Assembly: GCA_021732145.1 (NCBI GenBank)
Contig: JAKFVN010000017.1
Coordinates: 27,661 to 91,660, forward strand
Length of the DNA stretch: 64,000 nt
Direction: 5' to 3'
Source: Alphaproteobacteria bacterium
Lineage (GTDB): Bacteria > Pseudomonadota > Alphaproteobacteria > UBA9219 > RGZA01
In this document: piece by piece, positions 51,391 through 60,604 of the stretch
How positions within the stretch are numbered: the stretch's first letter is position 1
Layout: each line of letters starts with the position of its first letter
Translations under genes and position numbers: made by a program
Notes under the pieces: generated by a model
Databases searched by the model: none
The model's input: only the letters and a program-made list of their open reading frames with translations
Told to the model about the DNA's origin: nothing

Positions 51391-53196
51391 ATGAGCATGC
51401 TTTTTGCCGAAATGACTGAAGAAGACACGAATGCGCCAACCGCGTACCGTGTGCTTGCGCGCAAATACCGCCCCACCAATTTTGATGAATTGATCGGGCA
51501 GGATATTCTGGTGCGCACGCTGACCAACGCAATTGAAAGCGGGCGTTTGGCGCAGGCCTATATGCTGACGGGTGTGCGCGGCGTGGGTAAAACGACAACT
51601 GCACGTATTATTGCGCGCTCCTTGAATTGCATTGGCCCGGATGGGAAGGGCGGCCCCACCATCGCGCCATGCGGGGTTTGCGCGAATTGCGAAGCGATTA
51701 CCCAAGACCGCCATGTTGATGTATTGGAAATGGACGCTGCATCACGCACCGGTGTTGATGATATCCGCGATATTATTGACGGAGTGCGCTATGGCCCTGT
51801 TAGCGCGCGATATAAAGTATACATCATCGACGAAGTCCACATGCTGTCGAAGAACGCATTTAATGCGCTGCTGAAGACATTGGAAGAGCCGCCCCCGCAC
51901 ACCAAGTTCATTTTTGCCACCACGGAAATCCGCAAGGTGCCGGTAACCGTTTTATCACGCTGCCAGCGCTTTGATTTGCGCCGTGTCGATGCCGCTGTGT
52001 TGCAAGGCCATTTCAAGCGCGTTTCGCAAGCCGAGAAAATGGATACCGAAGATGAAGCGCTTGCGCTTATTGCGCGCGCGGCTGATGGTTCGGTTCGCGA
52101 TGGGTTAAGCTTGCTTGACCAGGCAATCGCCCGCGCACAAAGCAACACGGTTTCAGCCGAGGATGTGCGCACCATGCTGGGGCTTGCTGATCGCGCGAAA
52201 CTTATTGCGCTGTTTGAAAGTTTGCATACGGGCGCGCCTGCAAAGGCATTGGATATCGCAAGCGAACTGCGTGCGCTTGGCGCTGACCCGCTGGTTATTC
52301 TTCATGACCTTGCCGATATTGCACACACGCTAACCCGCGCAAAAATCTCCCCAAAGTTGACGGAAGGCCAGGCATTACCGGAACTGGAACGTAATCTTGC
52401 CGGGACGCTGGGTGCAAAGCTGGGCATGCCCGCGCTGACCCGCACATGGCAGATGTTGCTAAAGGGCATGAGCGAAGTGCAGCAAGCGCCCGATAGCTTT
52501 TCGGCGCTTGAAATGGTGCTAATCCGTTTAAGCTATGCTGCGGATTTACCACCGCCTGGCGATTTGATTAAGAAGATTCAAGAAACAGGGGTGAGTGAAT
52601 ATGCCGCGCCGCGCCAAAACGGCAACGGTCACGGCAACGGCAATGGTGCGCATGCGATGCGTAGCCAAGGTAATCTTGCGGTGGCAGCGTCAAGCCCGCA
52701 GCCCATAGCAGTACGCGCACAAGCAGTGCCGCAAGTGCAAGCTGTGGTTGCGTATTCACCCATGCCAGAAAATTTTGAAGCGCTGGTGAATTTGTTTGAA
52801 GAAAAAAAAGAAATCACGCTATTCAGCCATCTATATTCCGAAGTGCATGTCGTGAATTTTGCGCCAGGAGTATTGGATATTCGCGTAACGGGCCGCGCCC
52901 CCCAAAATTTTGCGGGCAAGGTAACCCAGTTTTTATCCGAATGGACTGGCAAGCGCTGGATCGTCGGCTTATCTAATGAAACGGGCGCGCCAACCTTAAG
53001 CGAAACGGTAAAGCAGCGTAAAGCCAGCCGCATGCAGAACGCTGAAAGCCACCCGTTGGTGCGAGCAGTGCTGGATGGTTTTCCAGATGCCAAGCTGACC
53101 GCTTTGCGTACCAAGGTAAAAGAAGTTGAAGTGGCCGAAGTGTCTGCAGCCAAGGACACCGAGCTTGCTGATATCAGTTTTGATGACGACGAATAA
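51391..53196 (+). CDS. dnaX: DNA polymerase III subunits tau/gamma
   Basis: The protein has 601 aa. The AAA+ ATPase covers about 20-240 (YRPTNFDELIGQDILVRTL; Walker A GVRGVGKTTTARI; zinc cysteines in SLNCIGPDGKG.. CGVCANC; DEVHMLSKNAFNALLKTLEE). A collar domain and a tau-type C-terminal part (about 450-600) follow. It loads the sliding clamp and links polymerase to helicase. An A8 run at 52802-52809 within the C-terminal part could allow slippage that would give a shorter product. It is followed by ybaB and recR. Confidence 0.96.
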   Translation: MSMLFAEMTEEDTNAPTAYRVLARKYRPTNFDELIGQDILVRTLTNAIESGRLAQAYMLTGVRGVGKTTTARIIARSLNCIGPDGKGGPTIAPCGVCANCEAITQDRHVDVLEMDAASRTGVDDIRDIIDGVRYGPVSARYKVYIIDEVHMLSKNAFNALLKTLEEPPPHTKFIFATTEIRKVPVTVLSRCQRFDLRRVDAAVLQGHFKRVSQAEKMDTEDEALALIARAADGSVRDGLSLLDQAIARAQSNTVSAEDVRTMLGLADRAKLIALFESLHTGAPAKALDIASELRALGADPLVILHDLADIAHTLTRAKISPKLTEGQALPELERNLAGTLGAKLGMPALTRTWQMLLKGMSEVQQAPDSFSALEMVLIRLSYAADLPPPGDLIKKIQETGVSEYAAPRQNGNGHGNGNGAHAMRSQGNLAVAASSPQPIAVRAQAVPQVQAVVAYSPMPENFEALVNLFEEKKEITLFSHLYSEVHVVNFAPGVLDIRVTGRAPQNFAGKVTQFLSEWTGKRWIVGLSNETGAPTLSETVKQRKASRMQNAESHPLVRAVLDGFPDAKLTALRTKVKEVEVAEVSAAKDTELADISFDDDE

Positions 53197-53217
53197 AAAC
53201 TAAAGACAGGGAAAAAG

Positions 53218-53544
53218 ATGAAAAATATCGGTAACATGATGCGCCAGGCGCAAGAAATGCAAACCCGCCTTGCCAATATGCAAAATGATTTGGCCGCAGC
53301 CGAACTGCAAGGCGCATCGGGCGGTGGATTGGTGACTGTTATTTTAAACGGCCGCGGTGAAGCCAAGACGATTACGCTGGATCCAAAGGTGGTTGACCCG
53401 AATGACATCGGCATGCTCGAAGATTTGATTGTTGCCGCCTATAACGATGCGCGCAAAAAAATCGAACAACATGTGGAATCCGAAACGCAAAAAATCATGG
53501 GCGGCATGGCATTGCCACCCGGTTTTAAACTGCCATTTTCCTGA
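53218..53544 (+). CDS. ybaB: YbaB/EbfC nucleoid-associated protein
   Basis: The protein has 108 aa with the YbaB pattern: MKNIGNMMRQAQEMQTRLANM at the start, LQGASGGGLVTVILNGRGE and MLEDLIVAAYNDARKKIEQ. It binds DNA as a dimer. It sits between dnaX and recR, as in most bacteria. Confidence 0.94.
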   Translation: MKNIGNMMRQAQEMQTRLANMQNDLAAAELQGASGGGLVTVILNGRGEAKTITLDPKVVDPNDIGMLEDLIVAAYNDARKKIEQHVESETQKIMGGMALPPGFKLPFS

Positions 53545-53551
53545 TAATTAA

Positions 53552-54169
53552 ATGCTCGGCACGGATAATCCGCTTCAGCGTTTAATCGCATTGCTGGCAA
53601 AGCTGCCTGGTCTTGGCCCGCGCTCCGCGCGCCGCGTCGCGCTTAGCTTGATGAAAAAGCCAGAAACATTGCTCAAGCCGCTTGCCGAAGCGATGCTGGA
53701 AACCGCCCGCACCATGCGCCTGTGCGAAGCCTGCGGAAATCTTGATACGCAAAATCCATGTGCGGTATGCAGTGATACGCGGCGTGATCGTTCGATGGTC
53801 TGTGTCGTTGAAGATGTCAGCGATTTATGGGCGATGGAACGCAGTGGAATTTACAAAGGCCTCTATCACATTCTGGGCGGCACGCTGTCCGCGCTGGATG
53901 GTGTTGGCCCTGACCAATTGCGCATCGGTGGTTTATTGCAACGCGTGGCCGCATCACGCGGCACCGCGCAGCCTGTACGTGAAGTTATCCTTGCGCTCAA
54001 TGCAACGCTGGAAGGGCAAACCACCGCGCATGTGGTGGCCGAGCAATTGGAAAGTACAGGCGTATCGCTTACACGCCTTGCACATGGCCTGCCGATTGGC
54101 GGGGAGCTTGATTATCTCGATGATGGTACGCTCATCGCTGCGTTCCATGCACGGGCTAAAGCGGGCTAA
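53552..54169 (+). CDS. recR: Recombination protein RecR
   Basis: The protein has 205 aa. A helix-hairpin-helix (LAKLPGLGPRSARRVALSLM), a zinc finger (CEACGNLDTQNPCAVC) and a TOPRIM domain (MVCVVEDVSDLWAMERSG; GEL.YLDDGTL) are in order. It works with RecO and RecF in gap repair. Third gene of the dnaX-ybaB-recR operon. Confidence 0.96.
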   Translation: MLGTDNPLQRLIALLAKLPGLGPRSARRVALSLMKKPETLLKPLAEAMLETARTMRLCEACGNLDTQNPCAVCSDTRRDRSMVCVVEDVSDLWAMERSGIYKGLYHILGGTLSALDGVGPDQLRIGGLLQRVAASRGTAQPVREVILALNATLEGQTTAHVVAEQLESTGVSLTRLAHGLPIGGELDYLDDGTLIAAFHARAKAG

Positions 54170-54233
54170 TAAAAACCGCGGATAGCTCTTTTGGTGCGTA
54201 TTTTGAGCTAAAATAATCCTCAACTGGCCGGTC

Positions 54234-54251
54234 AAATCGATTAATCGATTT
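54234..54251. promoter_or_regulatory. 18-bp perfect palindrome, possible operator
   Basis: AAATCGATTAATCGATTT is identical to its reverse complement and contains two ATCGAT units. It lies in the 278-base gap between recR and the gene at 54448, where nothing else is visible. A similar core (TAATCGAT) recurs at 54861 around the start codon of the next small gene. Confidence 0.4.
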
Positions 54252-54447
54252 TTAACCTTAAAAACCTTGTTGCTCTGCAAAATAAGGCATAGGCTTTCTT
54301 AAGGCACATACAGGAGAGCATGTTTGTATAAGCCTTTATTCTTTCATTCAGCGCTTGTTAAACATTTTGTAAGCATCATGGAACGTGCCGCGCCCCCGCG
54401 TAGGGAGGCGTTTGGCTTAACGAGCCCGAGGGATAAGGGCCTAAACC

Positions 54448-54789
54448 GTGGATAAAAACGAAGTGCATACGGCAGCGGTAGCAACCACAACCAAAGGTGC
54501 AGAATCTGCTTATGAATACGTAACGGCGATTACGTTAACCGTTAACGCGCGTGGCCGCGCCTGCCTGATTCACGATGGTTTGTTTGAAGCGACCCCAGTA
54601 TGGGTTAAGTATTTGGTTTCAAAAAGAAAAATCCAGCTAGTCTATGATAACGGCACCAGCCGCATATTTGACTACATTATGAACGACAAAATGCACAAAG
54701 AACTGTTAAATATCAGTAAGTTATTCCTTATTCGCACCGATAAAGGCAAGCCGATTGAGGCATTTGATACCACCTTGCTAAAAGAATAG
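54448..54789 (+). CDS. Hypothetical protein (113 aa)
   Basis: The protein probably starts at a GTG after AAGGGCCTAAACC. It is soluble and has a beta-rich middle (AITLTVNARGRACLIHDGLF; VWVKYLVSKRKIQLVYDNGT) and a final helical region. I recognise no family; the pattern could be a small nucleic-acid- or ligand-binding domain. An 18-bp palindrome 200 bases upstream is a candidate control site. Another small gene follows 78 bases later. Confidence 0.6.
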   Translation: MDKNEVHTAAVATTTKGAESAYEYVTAITLTVNARGRACLIHDGLFEATPVWVKYLVSKRKIQLVYDNGTSRIFDYIMNDKMHKELLNISKLFLIRTDKGKPIEAFDTTLLKE

Positions 54790-54860
54790 TTTTTGCAAGC
54801 AAATATTCATAGTATAGTAACTTTATAGGAATTATTATTAGGGTACAGATTAAGAAGGGT

Positions 54861-54875
54861 CTAATCGATGATTAG
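54861..54875. promoter_or_regulatory. Inverted repeat around the start of the 54868 gene
   Basis: CTAATC GAT GATTAG is a 6+6 inverted repeat with a 3-base spacer and includes the ATG start codon (54868-54870). It shares the TAATCGAT core with the palindrome at 54234. Confidence 0.3.
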
Positions 54876-55053
54876 AGCAAACATAGAGCAAGCAATGGGT
54901 GCATTTCAGGCATCCCACCTTAGTGCAGATATTTGGACCGCAGGTGCGACTGTGAGCGCAGGTGAAGTTGCGATTATTTATGCAATGAAAAATCCTCATG
55001 AGCCAGCTCAGTCACATGCTCCGCGAGTGGCTGCTCAAAAATACGAAATGTAA
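54868..55053 (+). CDS. Small hypothetical protein (61 aa)
   Basis: The protein starts at the ATG at 54868 after AGAAGGG. It has no signal peptide and no domain that I recognise. The sequence is mixed (ANIEQAMGAFQASHLSADIW; TVSAGEVAIIYAMKNPHE), with an alanine-rich, partly hydrophobic middle and a polar tail. A strong terminator follows. Confidence 0.5.
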   Translation: MIRANIEQAMGAFQASHLSADIWTAGATVSAGEVAIIYAMKNPHEPAQSHAPRVAAQKYEM

Positions 55054-55074
55054 TTTTTGAAAAACCGTTTCAAC

Positions 55075-55101
55075 AAAGCCGCCTCTTCAGGCGGCTTTTT
55101 T
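55075..55101. terminator. Terminator between two convergent genes
   Basis: A 9-bp stem (AAAGCCGCC with GGCGGCTTT) and a 6-base loop (TCTTCA) are followed by a T-run on the plus strand and preceded by an A-run of three. It ends the small gene at 54868 and probably the histidine kinase gene on the other strand. Confidence 0.9.
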
Positions 55102-55121
55102 ATTACCCAAAATTTTTAAAA

Positions 55122-56741
55122 TTATTCTGATTTGGAAAGGGGAAGTTCCACGACGAACAATGCGCCCTTTACCGTGCCTGCTGCATCCTTGATGTTATGC
55201 GCGGTAATTTTTCCTTGGTGCGCTTCGATGATTTGCTTGGCGATGCTTAAGCCAAGGCCGGAGTGCTTGCCGAATTCCTCATGTTCCGGGCGCTCGGAAT
55301 AAAAGCGCTCAAAAACGGCTTCCAGCTTGTTTTCCGGTATGCCTGGGCCATCATCGGCAACGCTTACACGCGCTATCCCGCGCTCCGTTACAAGGCTTAC
55401 GCGCACGGTGCCGTTCGTGGGCGAGAATGACAGCGCATTGCCGATTAAATTCTGGAATACCTGCACAAGGCGTGTTTCCGAACCATCAATCACTGCATGA
55501 ACATCCTTGCCTGTTTCAAGCACCACGTTGGGTTTGGGTGTGTCGTCAATCGGTTCATATAACGCAACGACCATTTCCAGCATGCGCTCCAGAGCAATGG
55601 GTTTGGTTTTGGCGCGGCTCAGCTCTGCTTCAATGCGCGATGCTTGTGAAATATCGGTAATCAATCGGTCAAGGCGTTTCACGTCATCGGCAATAACCAG
55701 CATTAATTTCTGCTGGCGTTCCGGGTCTTTGATTTTTAGCGCGGTTTCAACCGCCGAATGCAGGGAGGTAAGCGGGTTCTTGATTTCGTGCGCCACATCA
55801 GCGGCAAAGTTTTCCGTTGCGTGCAACCGTTCGCCAAGCGCCTTCACCATTGCGCGTAATGCAATGGATAAATCGCCGATTTCATCATCGCGGCTGCTGA
55901 AATCGGGCAGGGTAGATTGCAGTTTTAAAGCGCCCATCTGCGCGCTTTGCCCTGACTTCAACCCTTCGGCGGCGATTGATAATTGCTGCAATGGCTTTGC
56001 AATCGTACGCGCAAGGTAGAGTGATAATAAAATGGTGAGCACAAGGGTGAGGGAGAATAGCCGGACGATATCAATGCGCACGCCCATTACGGCCTGTTCA
56101 ATCTTTACGCCCGCGCGGCTAAGAAACACCGCGCCCAAAACACCCTTGTAGCGTTGCACCGGAACAGCCACGCCTAATAAAATATGACCATTAGGCATCA
56201 GCCAAACTTCGCCGTCTTCATCGCCATCCAGTGCATGCTCAACAATCATGTAATCTTCGGAAGACGGGTCGGTTTCTTCCTTGTAAGACGGGTATTTCTT
56301 CGACCATGAATTTAAGCGAAACCATGCAATCGCATTTTCAAGGCATTCCAGTAAATGGTGATTGGTGGACGCGCCCGGCGGCGGGAGGATTTCGCTTTGC
56401 ACCATATGGGTATGGCCGGGCATGTGCTGCGAGTCGCTGAACAGCGTGCCGCGAATATCGTAAAGGCGCGTACGCGTTTCAGTGGTTTCCATCAAACGGC
56501 GCAGCATGGATTGCGCAAGTTCCGGTGATAGCAAATCGCGCTCGTCTTCGCTGCTGATGACCGCGCCTTCGCCCAAGGCCGCTGCAAATTGCCGCGCCTC
56601 CTTGGTCATGCTGTCCAGCTCGTTTTGTACCAGACGGTTTTGATAGCCGTCGAAATACAGAATACTAACCACCAACAAAATCAGTGGCATCGCATTAACA
56701 GCAAGGATGCGGGCGGTAAGGGGTGAAAGCCGTGAGAACAT
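55122..56741 (-). CDS. Sensor histidine kinase, ChvG-like
   Basis: The protein has 539 aa, started at the ATG at 56741; an upstream GTG would add eight residues. Two membrane helices (about 10-30 and 230-250) flank a periplasmic sensor domain of about 200 residues. HAMP, the HisKA box with AADVAHEIKNPLTSLHSAVE, and the ATPase motifs (NALSFSPTNG, DDGPGIPENK, GLGLSIAKQI) follow. ChvG/ExoS kinases sense envelope or acid stress and control surface properties in alphaproteobacteria. It follows the ChvI-like regulator gene by 44 bases. Confidence 0.9.
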   Translation of the reverse strand: MFSRLSPLTARILAVNAMPLILLVVSILYFDGYQNRLVQNELDSMTKEARQFAAALGEGAVISSEDERDLLSPELAQSMLRRLMETTETRTRLYDIRGTLFSDSQHMPGHTHMVQSEILPPPGASTNHHLLECLENAIAWFRLNSWSKKYPSYKEETDPSSEDYMIVEHALDGDEDGEVWLMPNGHILLGVAVPVQRYKGVLGAVFLSRAGVKIEQAVMGVRIDIVRLFSLTLVLTILLSLYLARTIAKPLQQLSIAAEGLKSGQSAQMGALKLQSTLPDFSSRDDEIGDLSIALRAMVKALGERLHATENFAADVAHEIKNPLTSLHSAVETALKIKDPERQQKLMLVIADDVKRLDRLITDISQASRIEAELSRAKTKPIALERMLEMVVALYEPIDDTPKPNVVLETGKDVHAVIDGSETRLVQVFQNLIGNALSFSPTNGTVRVSLVTERGIARVSVADDGPGIPENKLEAVFERFYSERPEHEEFGKHSGLGLSIAKQIIEAHQGKITAHNIKDAAGTVKGALFVVELPLSKSE

Positions 56742-56785
56742 GGGTGAAGTTTTACAGACAATCACCCATTACTCAAGCAGCATCA

Positions 56786-57484
56786 TTACTCTTTGTAACG
56801 ATAGCCAACGCCATACAGCGTTTCGATGTGCGAGAATTCCGCATCAACTTCCTTGAATTTTTTGCGCAGACGTTTCACGTGGCTATCAATCGTGCGGTCA
56901 TCCACGTAAATGGATTCGCCGTATGCGCTGTCCAAAAGTTGATCACGGTTTTTCACATGGCCCGGGCGAACCGCCAATGCCTTCACGAGCAAGAATTCGG
57001 TCACGGTTAAATTCACCGGCTTGCCTTTCCATGTGCAGCTATGGCGTGAACCATCCAGCACCAGTTCGCCGCGCACGATAACGTTCGCTGCATCGGGTGT
57101 ATCATCGCCGCTGCTGTTTGCAACGTTGCGGCGCAGCAGCGCGCGAATGCGTTCAATCAGCAAGCGCTGTGAGAAAGGTTTGCGGATATAGTCATCCGCG
57201 CCCATGCGCAGACCCATCAATTCATCCACTTCTTCATCTTTTGATGTCAGGAAAATAACCGGCATATTCGTGCTTTGGCGCAGCTTGGTCAGCAATTCCA
57301 TGCCGTTCAGGCGCGGCATCTTGATATCCAGCACGGCTAAATCGACTGGCTTGTCGCGAAGGCCTCTGAATGCCTCATCACCGTCGGCGAAGGTACGAAC
57401 ATCAAAACCTTCAGCTTCCAAAGCCATGGACACAGAGGTCAGAATGTTACGGTCATCATCAACAAGGGCGATCGTCTGGCGCAT
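56786..57484 (-). CDS. Response regulator, ChvI-like (OmpR family)
   Basis: The protein has 232 aa. A receiver domain carries [13 protein letters not shown], the phospho-Asp in [16 protein letters not shown] (about residue 53), and YIRKPFS. A winged-helix OmpR-type domain covers about 135-230 ([50 protein letters not shown]). It pairs with the ChvG-like kinase downstream. The opening and close match ChvI well. Confidence 0.92.
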   Translation of the reverse strand: MRQTIALVDDDRNILTSVSMALEAEGFDVRTFADGDEAFRGLRDKPVDLAVLDIKMPRLNGMELLTKLRQSTNMPVIFLTSKDEEVDELMGLRMGADDYIRKPFSQRLLIERIRALLRRNVANSSGDDTPDAANVIVRGELVLDGSRHSCTWKGKPVNLTVTEFLLVKALAVRPGHVKNRDQLLDSAYGESIYVDDRTIDSHVKRLRKKFKEVDAEFSHIETLYGVGYRYKE

Positions 57485-57676
57485 ATTTAATTAACTCCTA
57501 GGTAAGGTTGTTATAGCAGCAAATGTGGCAGCGCTATAGGGCGTAAAAAAGAAGGAATTGCGCCCAAAATAAGATGCGTTGCACATCAACGCCTTAAGCA
57601 TCTAATGCCCTGATAATACATCAAATTTTACACATAATATTGAACTCTTTAAGCATGACGCGCGACAATCATTGCC

Positions 57677-58174
57677 ATGTTACGTTTTATTTTATGCATT
57701 TTTTATGTCGGTTTATTCCTGACCTCCGCGCCGCTTCGCGCCGAGCAATCCGTTGTGCCTGCGCCATTTGTTGCCCCATTGATGCAATGGGTAGCCGTGC
57801 GCATGAGCGTTCCTGTGACCTCGCTTCCTGCTGTGTATGTTAGCCGTGAGCGCATGGTTGCCAAAATCGGCGATCCCATGCGCCAATCCGCCTTGGCCCG
57901 CGCATTATATGTGCCTGGCGAAGTGGTGATTGATGACCAATTCTGGGATGCGAGCGATACACGTACCGTCAGTTTCCTGGTGCATGAGTTGGTGCATCAT
58001 GCCCAGTTAACCAGCGGCCGTTCTTATTCCTGCCATAATGCCAAGGAATGGGAAGCCTATAAGATGCAAAATATGTGGCTTGCCGAACATGGCCTGCCGC
58101 CTGCTGTTGAAGATAAATGGATTGCGCGCATGGCGGATTGCAATCTTCCTACAATCGTTCAGCGCCTGCACTAA
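57677..58174 (+). CDS. Exported small metalloprotease-like protein (HExxH)
   Basis: The protein has 165 aa with a signal peptide (residues 1-22, SAPLRAEQ). A zinc-binding HELVHHAQ motif lies near residue 102 (FLVHELVHHAQL), and a conserved pair of cysteines (SYSCHNAKEWEAY; MADCNLP) follows. NAKEWEAY may provide the third zinc ligand (the Glu). The family seems to be a small periplasmic HExxH protein of unknown substrate. Its stop overlaps by four bases the end of the convergent phosphatase gene. Confidence 0.78.
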   Translation: MLRFILCIFYVGLFLTSAPLRAEQSVVPAPFVAPLMQWVAVRMSVPVTSLPAVYVSRERMVAKIGDPMRQSALARALYVPGEVVIDDQFWDASDTRTVSFLVHELVHHAQLTSGRSYSCHNAKEWEAYKMQNMWLAEHGLPPAVEDKWIARMADCNLPTIVQRLH

Positions 58175-58908
58175 CCCGTCGTGCTTAAAAAGCGCTGATC
58201 CGTTCCCTGCAATACAATGCAAGTAAGATGCCCTGTGGCATAAGCGCCTGTATCAATCCCAATGCGGTTGATGCGCATTTCCGGTTTCAAACGAATGCTG
58301 TGACCATGCACCACCATCACATCCAAACATTTATCGGACGATAAAAACGGTTCGCGCATCCACATGTAATGATGCGGATCTTGTTGTTCAAGCGGGCGGT
58401 CAGGGTGAATGCCCGCATGCACGAATAAATAATCGCCGTAACGCGCGGTATAGGGCAGCGTTTCAAGGAATGTTTTATGCGCGGCGGGCAGCTTTTCCTC
58501 GAACAGCTTTCTTAAATGAAAAAGCTCATCAAAATCCTGCGTGGCTGATTGAATGGGAATGCCATAGCTACGCAGCGTTTGCAGACCGCCATAATGAAAC
58601 CAGCCGGGTGCAACGCTGTGGTCTTTAAACAAACGCAAAATAATGTCTTCGTGATTGCCGCGGATGCACTGGAATTTCAAACGCCCGTAACTGCCACGGT
58701 TCAGGATTTCAATCACGTCCTTGCTGCTGGGGCCGCGGTCTACATAATCGCCAAGGAAAACCACAACACTTTCGCCGCGATAGCCAAGGTGGTCGGCATC
58801 GATCATGCGCAGCATTTTTTCGAGCAAATCAGCCCGCCCATGAATATCCCCTACCGCGTAAATCCGCAGGTTTTTGGGAATAGTTGGCGTAAATGAGGAA
58901 GGCTCCAT
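58171..58908 (-). CDS. Metallophosphoesterase (ApaH/PPP-like)
   Basis: The protein has 245 aa with the PPP motifs YAVGDIHGRADLL, VFLGDYVDRGPSS, IRGNHE and (near the C terminus) VHAG and VVHGHS. Such enzymes act on phosphoproteins or dinucleotide polyphosphates. The substrate is not known here. It is convergent with the HExxH gene. Confidence 0.93.
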   Translation of the reverse strand: MEPSSFTPTIPKNLRIYAVGDIHGRADLLEKMLRMIDADHLGYRGESVVVFLGDYVDRGPSSKDVIEILNRGSYGRLKFQCIRGNHEDIILRLFKDHSVAPGWFHYGGLQTLRSYGIPIQSATQDFDELFHLRKLFEEKLPAAHKTFLETLPYTARYGDYLFVHAGIHPDRPLEQQDPHHYMWMREPFLSSDKCLDVMVVHGHSIRLKPEMRINRIGIDTGAYATGHLTCIVLQGTDQRFLSTTG

Positions 58909-58964
58909 AGCGTCAAACTAAACATCATTGTGAAAACGTGCAACCTCATGCTATCTCATTAGTG

Positions 58965-59909
58965 ATGCAAGAAAAAAAAGAAACATTTACCGACACGATT
59001 CAAGGTTTTCATCTCGTTAAAAGTGGCATTCGCGGGCGCGTTGTGCGCCTAGGGCCAGAGCTGTCAAAAATCATTAGCCGTCACGGCTATCCTGTCGAAG
59101 TAGCGGCGCTGCTTGCGGAAACACTTGCGCTGACGGCGGTGCTGGCATTTGCATTGAAGTATGAAGGCATGTTCACGCTGCAAACCAAAGGTGATGGCCC
59201 CGTTAGCATCAGCGTGGCTGATTTGGGGCGTGATGGCGCAATGCGCGGCTATGCGCAATATGATGCGGAGAAACTGAAATATGCTGGCGTACGCAGCGCG
59301 TTGTTGTTGGGCAAGGGGCATTTGGCATTCACCGTTGACCCCGGTGGCGGCGGCCAGCGTTACCAAGGCATTGTCGATTTAATCGGCCGCGATATGGCGG
59401 CATGCGTGCAGAATTATTTCCGTCAATCCGAACAGCTGGATACCGCGTTCCGCATTCACACGCGAGAGGATAGTGACGGCAATTGGCAAGCCGCCGCCAT
59501 CATGCTGCAACGGATACCGGATGGCGGTGGTTACGCCGCCAATAATAATGAGGAAGGCGGCACGCCTGCATCCATCGAACGGGCGGAAGATTGGAACCGC
59601 AGCAATATCCTGCTGGGCACCACTACTGATTCTGAAATGTTGGACACGGCACTACCATTGCCACAATTACTGCATAGATTATTCCACGAAGAAGGGCTGG
59701 AATGCGGGGATGTCTATGCCCTTAAAGACCAATGCCGTTGTTCGCGCCAGCGCGTTGCGATGGTGTTAAGTACCTTGCCATCGGTCGAATTGCAAGACAT
59801 GATGGTCGAAGACAAGGTGGAAGTGACTTGCGAATTCTGTAGTACCAGTTATGAATTCGATAAGGAACAGCTCGCAAAACTTGCAGCCGGCCCTGGCATT
59901 AAAAACTAG
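58965..59909 (+). CDS. hslO: Redox-regulated chaperone Hsp33
   Basis: The protein has 314 aa, started at the ATG at 58965. The N-terminal chaperone domain includes VEVAALLAETLALTAVLAFAL and the central GDGPVSISVADLGRDG. The C-terminal zinc switch has QCRCSRQRV and, about 30 residues later, VTCEFCSTSYEF. Oxidation releases zinc and turns the protein into a holdase. Confidence 0.95.
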   Translation: MQEKKETFTDTIQGFHLVKSGIRGRVVRLGPELSKIISRHGYPVEVAALLAETLALTAVLAFALKYEGMFTLQTKGDGPVSISVADLGRDGAMRGYAQYDAEKLKYAGVRSALLLGKGHLAFTVDPGGGGQRYQGIVDLIGRDMAACVQNYFRQSEQLDTAFRIHTREDSDGNWQAAAIMLQRIPDGGGYAANNNEEGGTPASIERAEDWNRSNILLGTTTDSEMLDTALPLPQLLHRLFHEEGLECGDVYALKDQCRCSRQRVAMVLSTLPSVELQDMMVEDKVEVTCEFCSTSYEFDKEQLAKLAAGPGIKN

Positions 59910-59952
59910 GGGCGTAAAGAATTAGGTTCAAATTTTCTAAAGAGGTTCTCCT

Positions 59953-60573
59953 ATGACGAATTCGGTTCAAAAAGCATCACTGGTGGTCGCCGTTGTTTCT
60001 GTGCTTGCCCTTGCCGGATGCGCGGGCAGCGCCCCGACTGAATTCACGATTCCAAACGGCGCATTGGAAGCAAAAGAAATTCCAATGGATAATTTTTCGC
60101 GCACCACGCTGGCATCCCGCGTGTTTGATGTCGTGAACCAGGATACATCATCTGAAACCAGCACCGGCATTGCGGGCAAGGTTGACCCAAGCGCGGTTGA
60201 TATTCTGTCAGCCTATGCTGCCAAGAAATTCCGCGCAGGCGGCGGTTCCAACACCACGCGCCTTGTTATTCAAAAAGCTGAATTCACCGTGACGCCTGTT
60301 GAAACAAAGGAAACAGGCTGGCTGTGGGATAACACCGTTTATAAGGCTGAAATGGCCACGAACCTCAGCGTGATGCTGGTTGCCAGCCGTCCGGATGGCT
60401 TAACCGCGCATATCAACGCCACCACATCGCAAACCCAGCAAACTAGCTTGGATAGCTCACCTGATCATCGCCGCGAAGTTTATATGCAGTTGATGACCCG
60501 CGCTGTTGAAGCGATTGACGGCGAATTGAACAAGCAGCTGCCGCAATGGTTCGGCGACGTAGTTGTTCGCTAA
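59953..60573 (+). CDS. Lipoprotein of unknown function
   Basis: The protein has 206 aa. The lipobox LAGC puts the acylated cysteine at residue 23. The rest is a mixed alpha/beta domain (IPNGALEAKEIPMDNFSRTT; TTRLVIQKAEFTVTPVETK) and a helical C terminus (EVYMQLMTRAVEAIDGELNK). It probably sits in the outer membrane facing the periplasm. I recognise no family. Confidence 0.75.
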   Translation: MTNSVQKASLVVAVVSVLALAGCAGSAPTEFTIPNGALEAKEIPMDNFSRTTLASRVFDVVNQDTSSETSTGIAGKVDPSAVDILSAYAAKKFRAGGGSNTTRLVIQKAEFTVTPVETKETGWLWDNTVYKAEMATNLSVMLVASRPDGLTAHINATTSQTQQTSLDSSPDHRREVYMQLMTRAVEAIDGELNKQLPQWFGDVVVR

Positions 60574-60604
60574 TCTAAAAAGCTAAATTATTATTTGTGC
60601 CGTC

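Noticed and set aside
56742..56765. GTG start for the ChvG-like kinase eight codons upstream
   Set aside because: The family usually begins close to the FSRL..RILA segment, so the ATG at 56741 is preferred; the choice is not certain.
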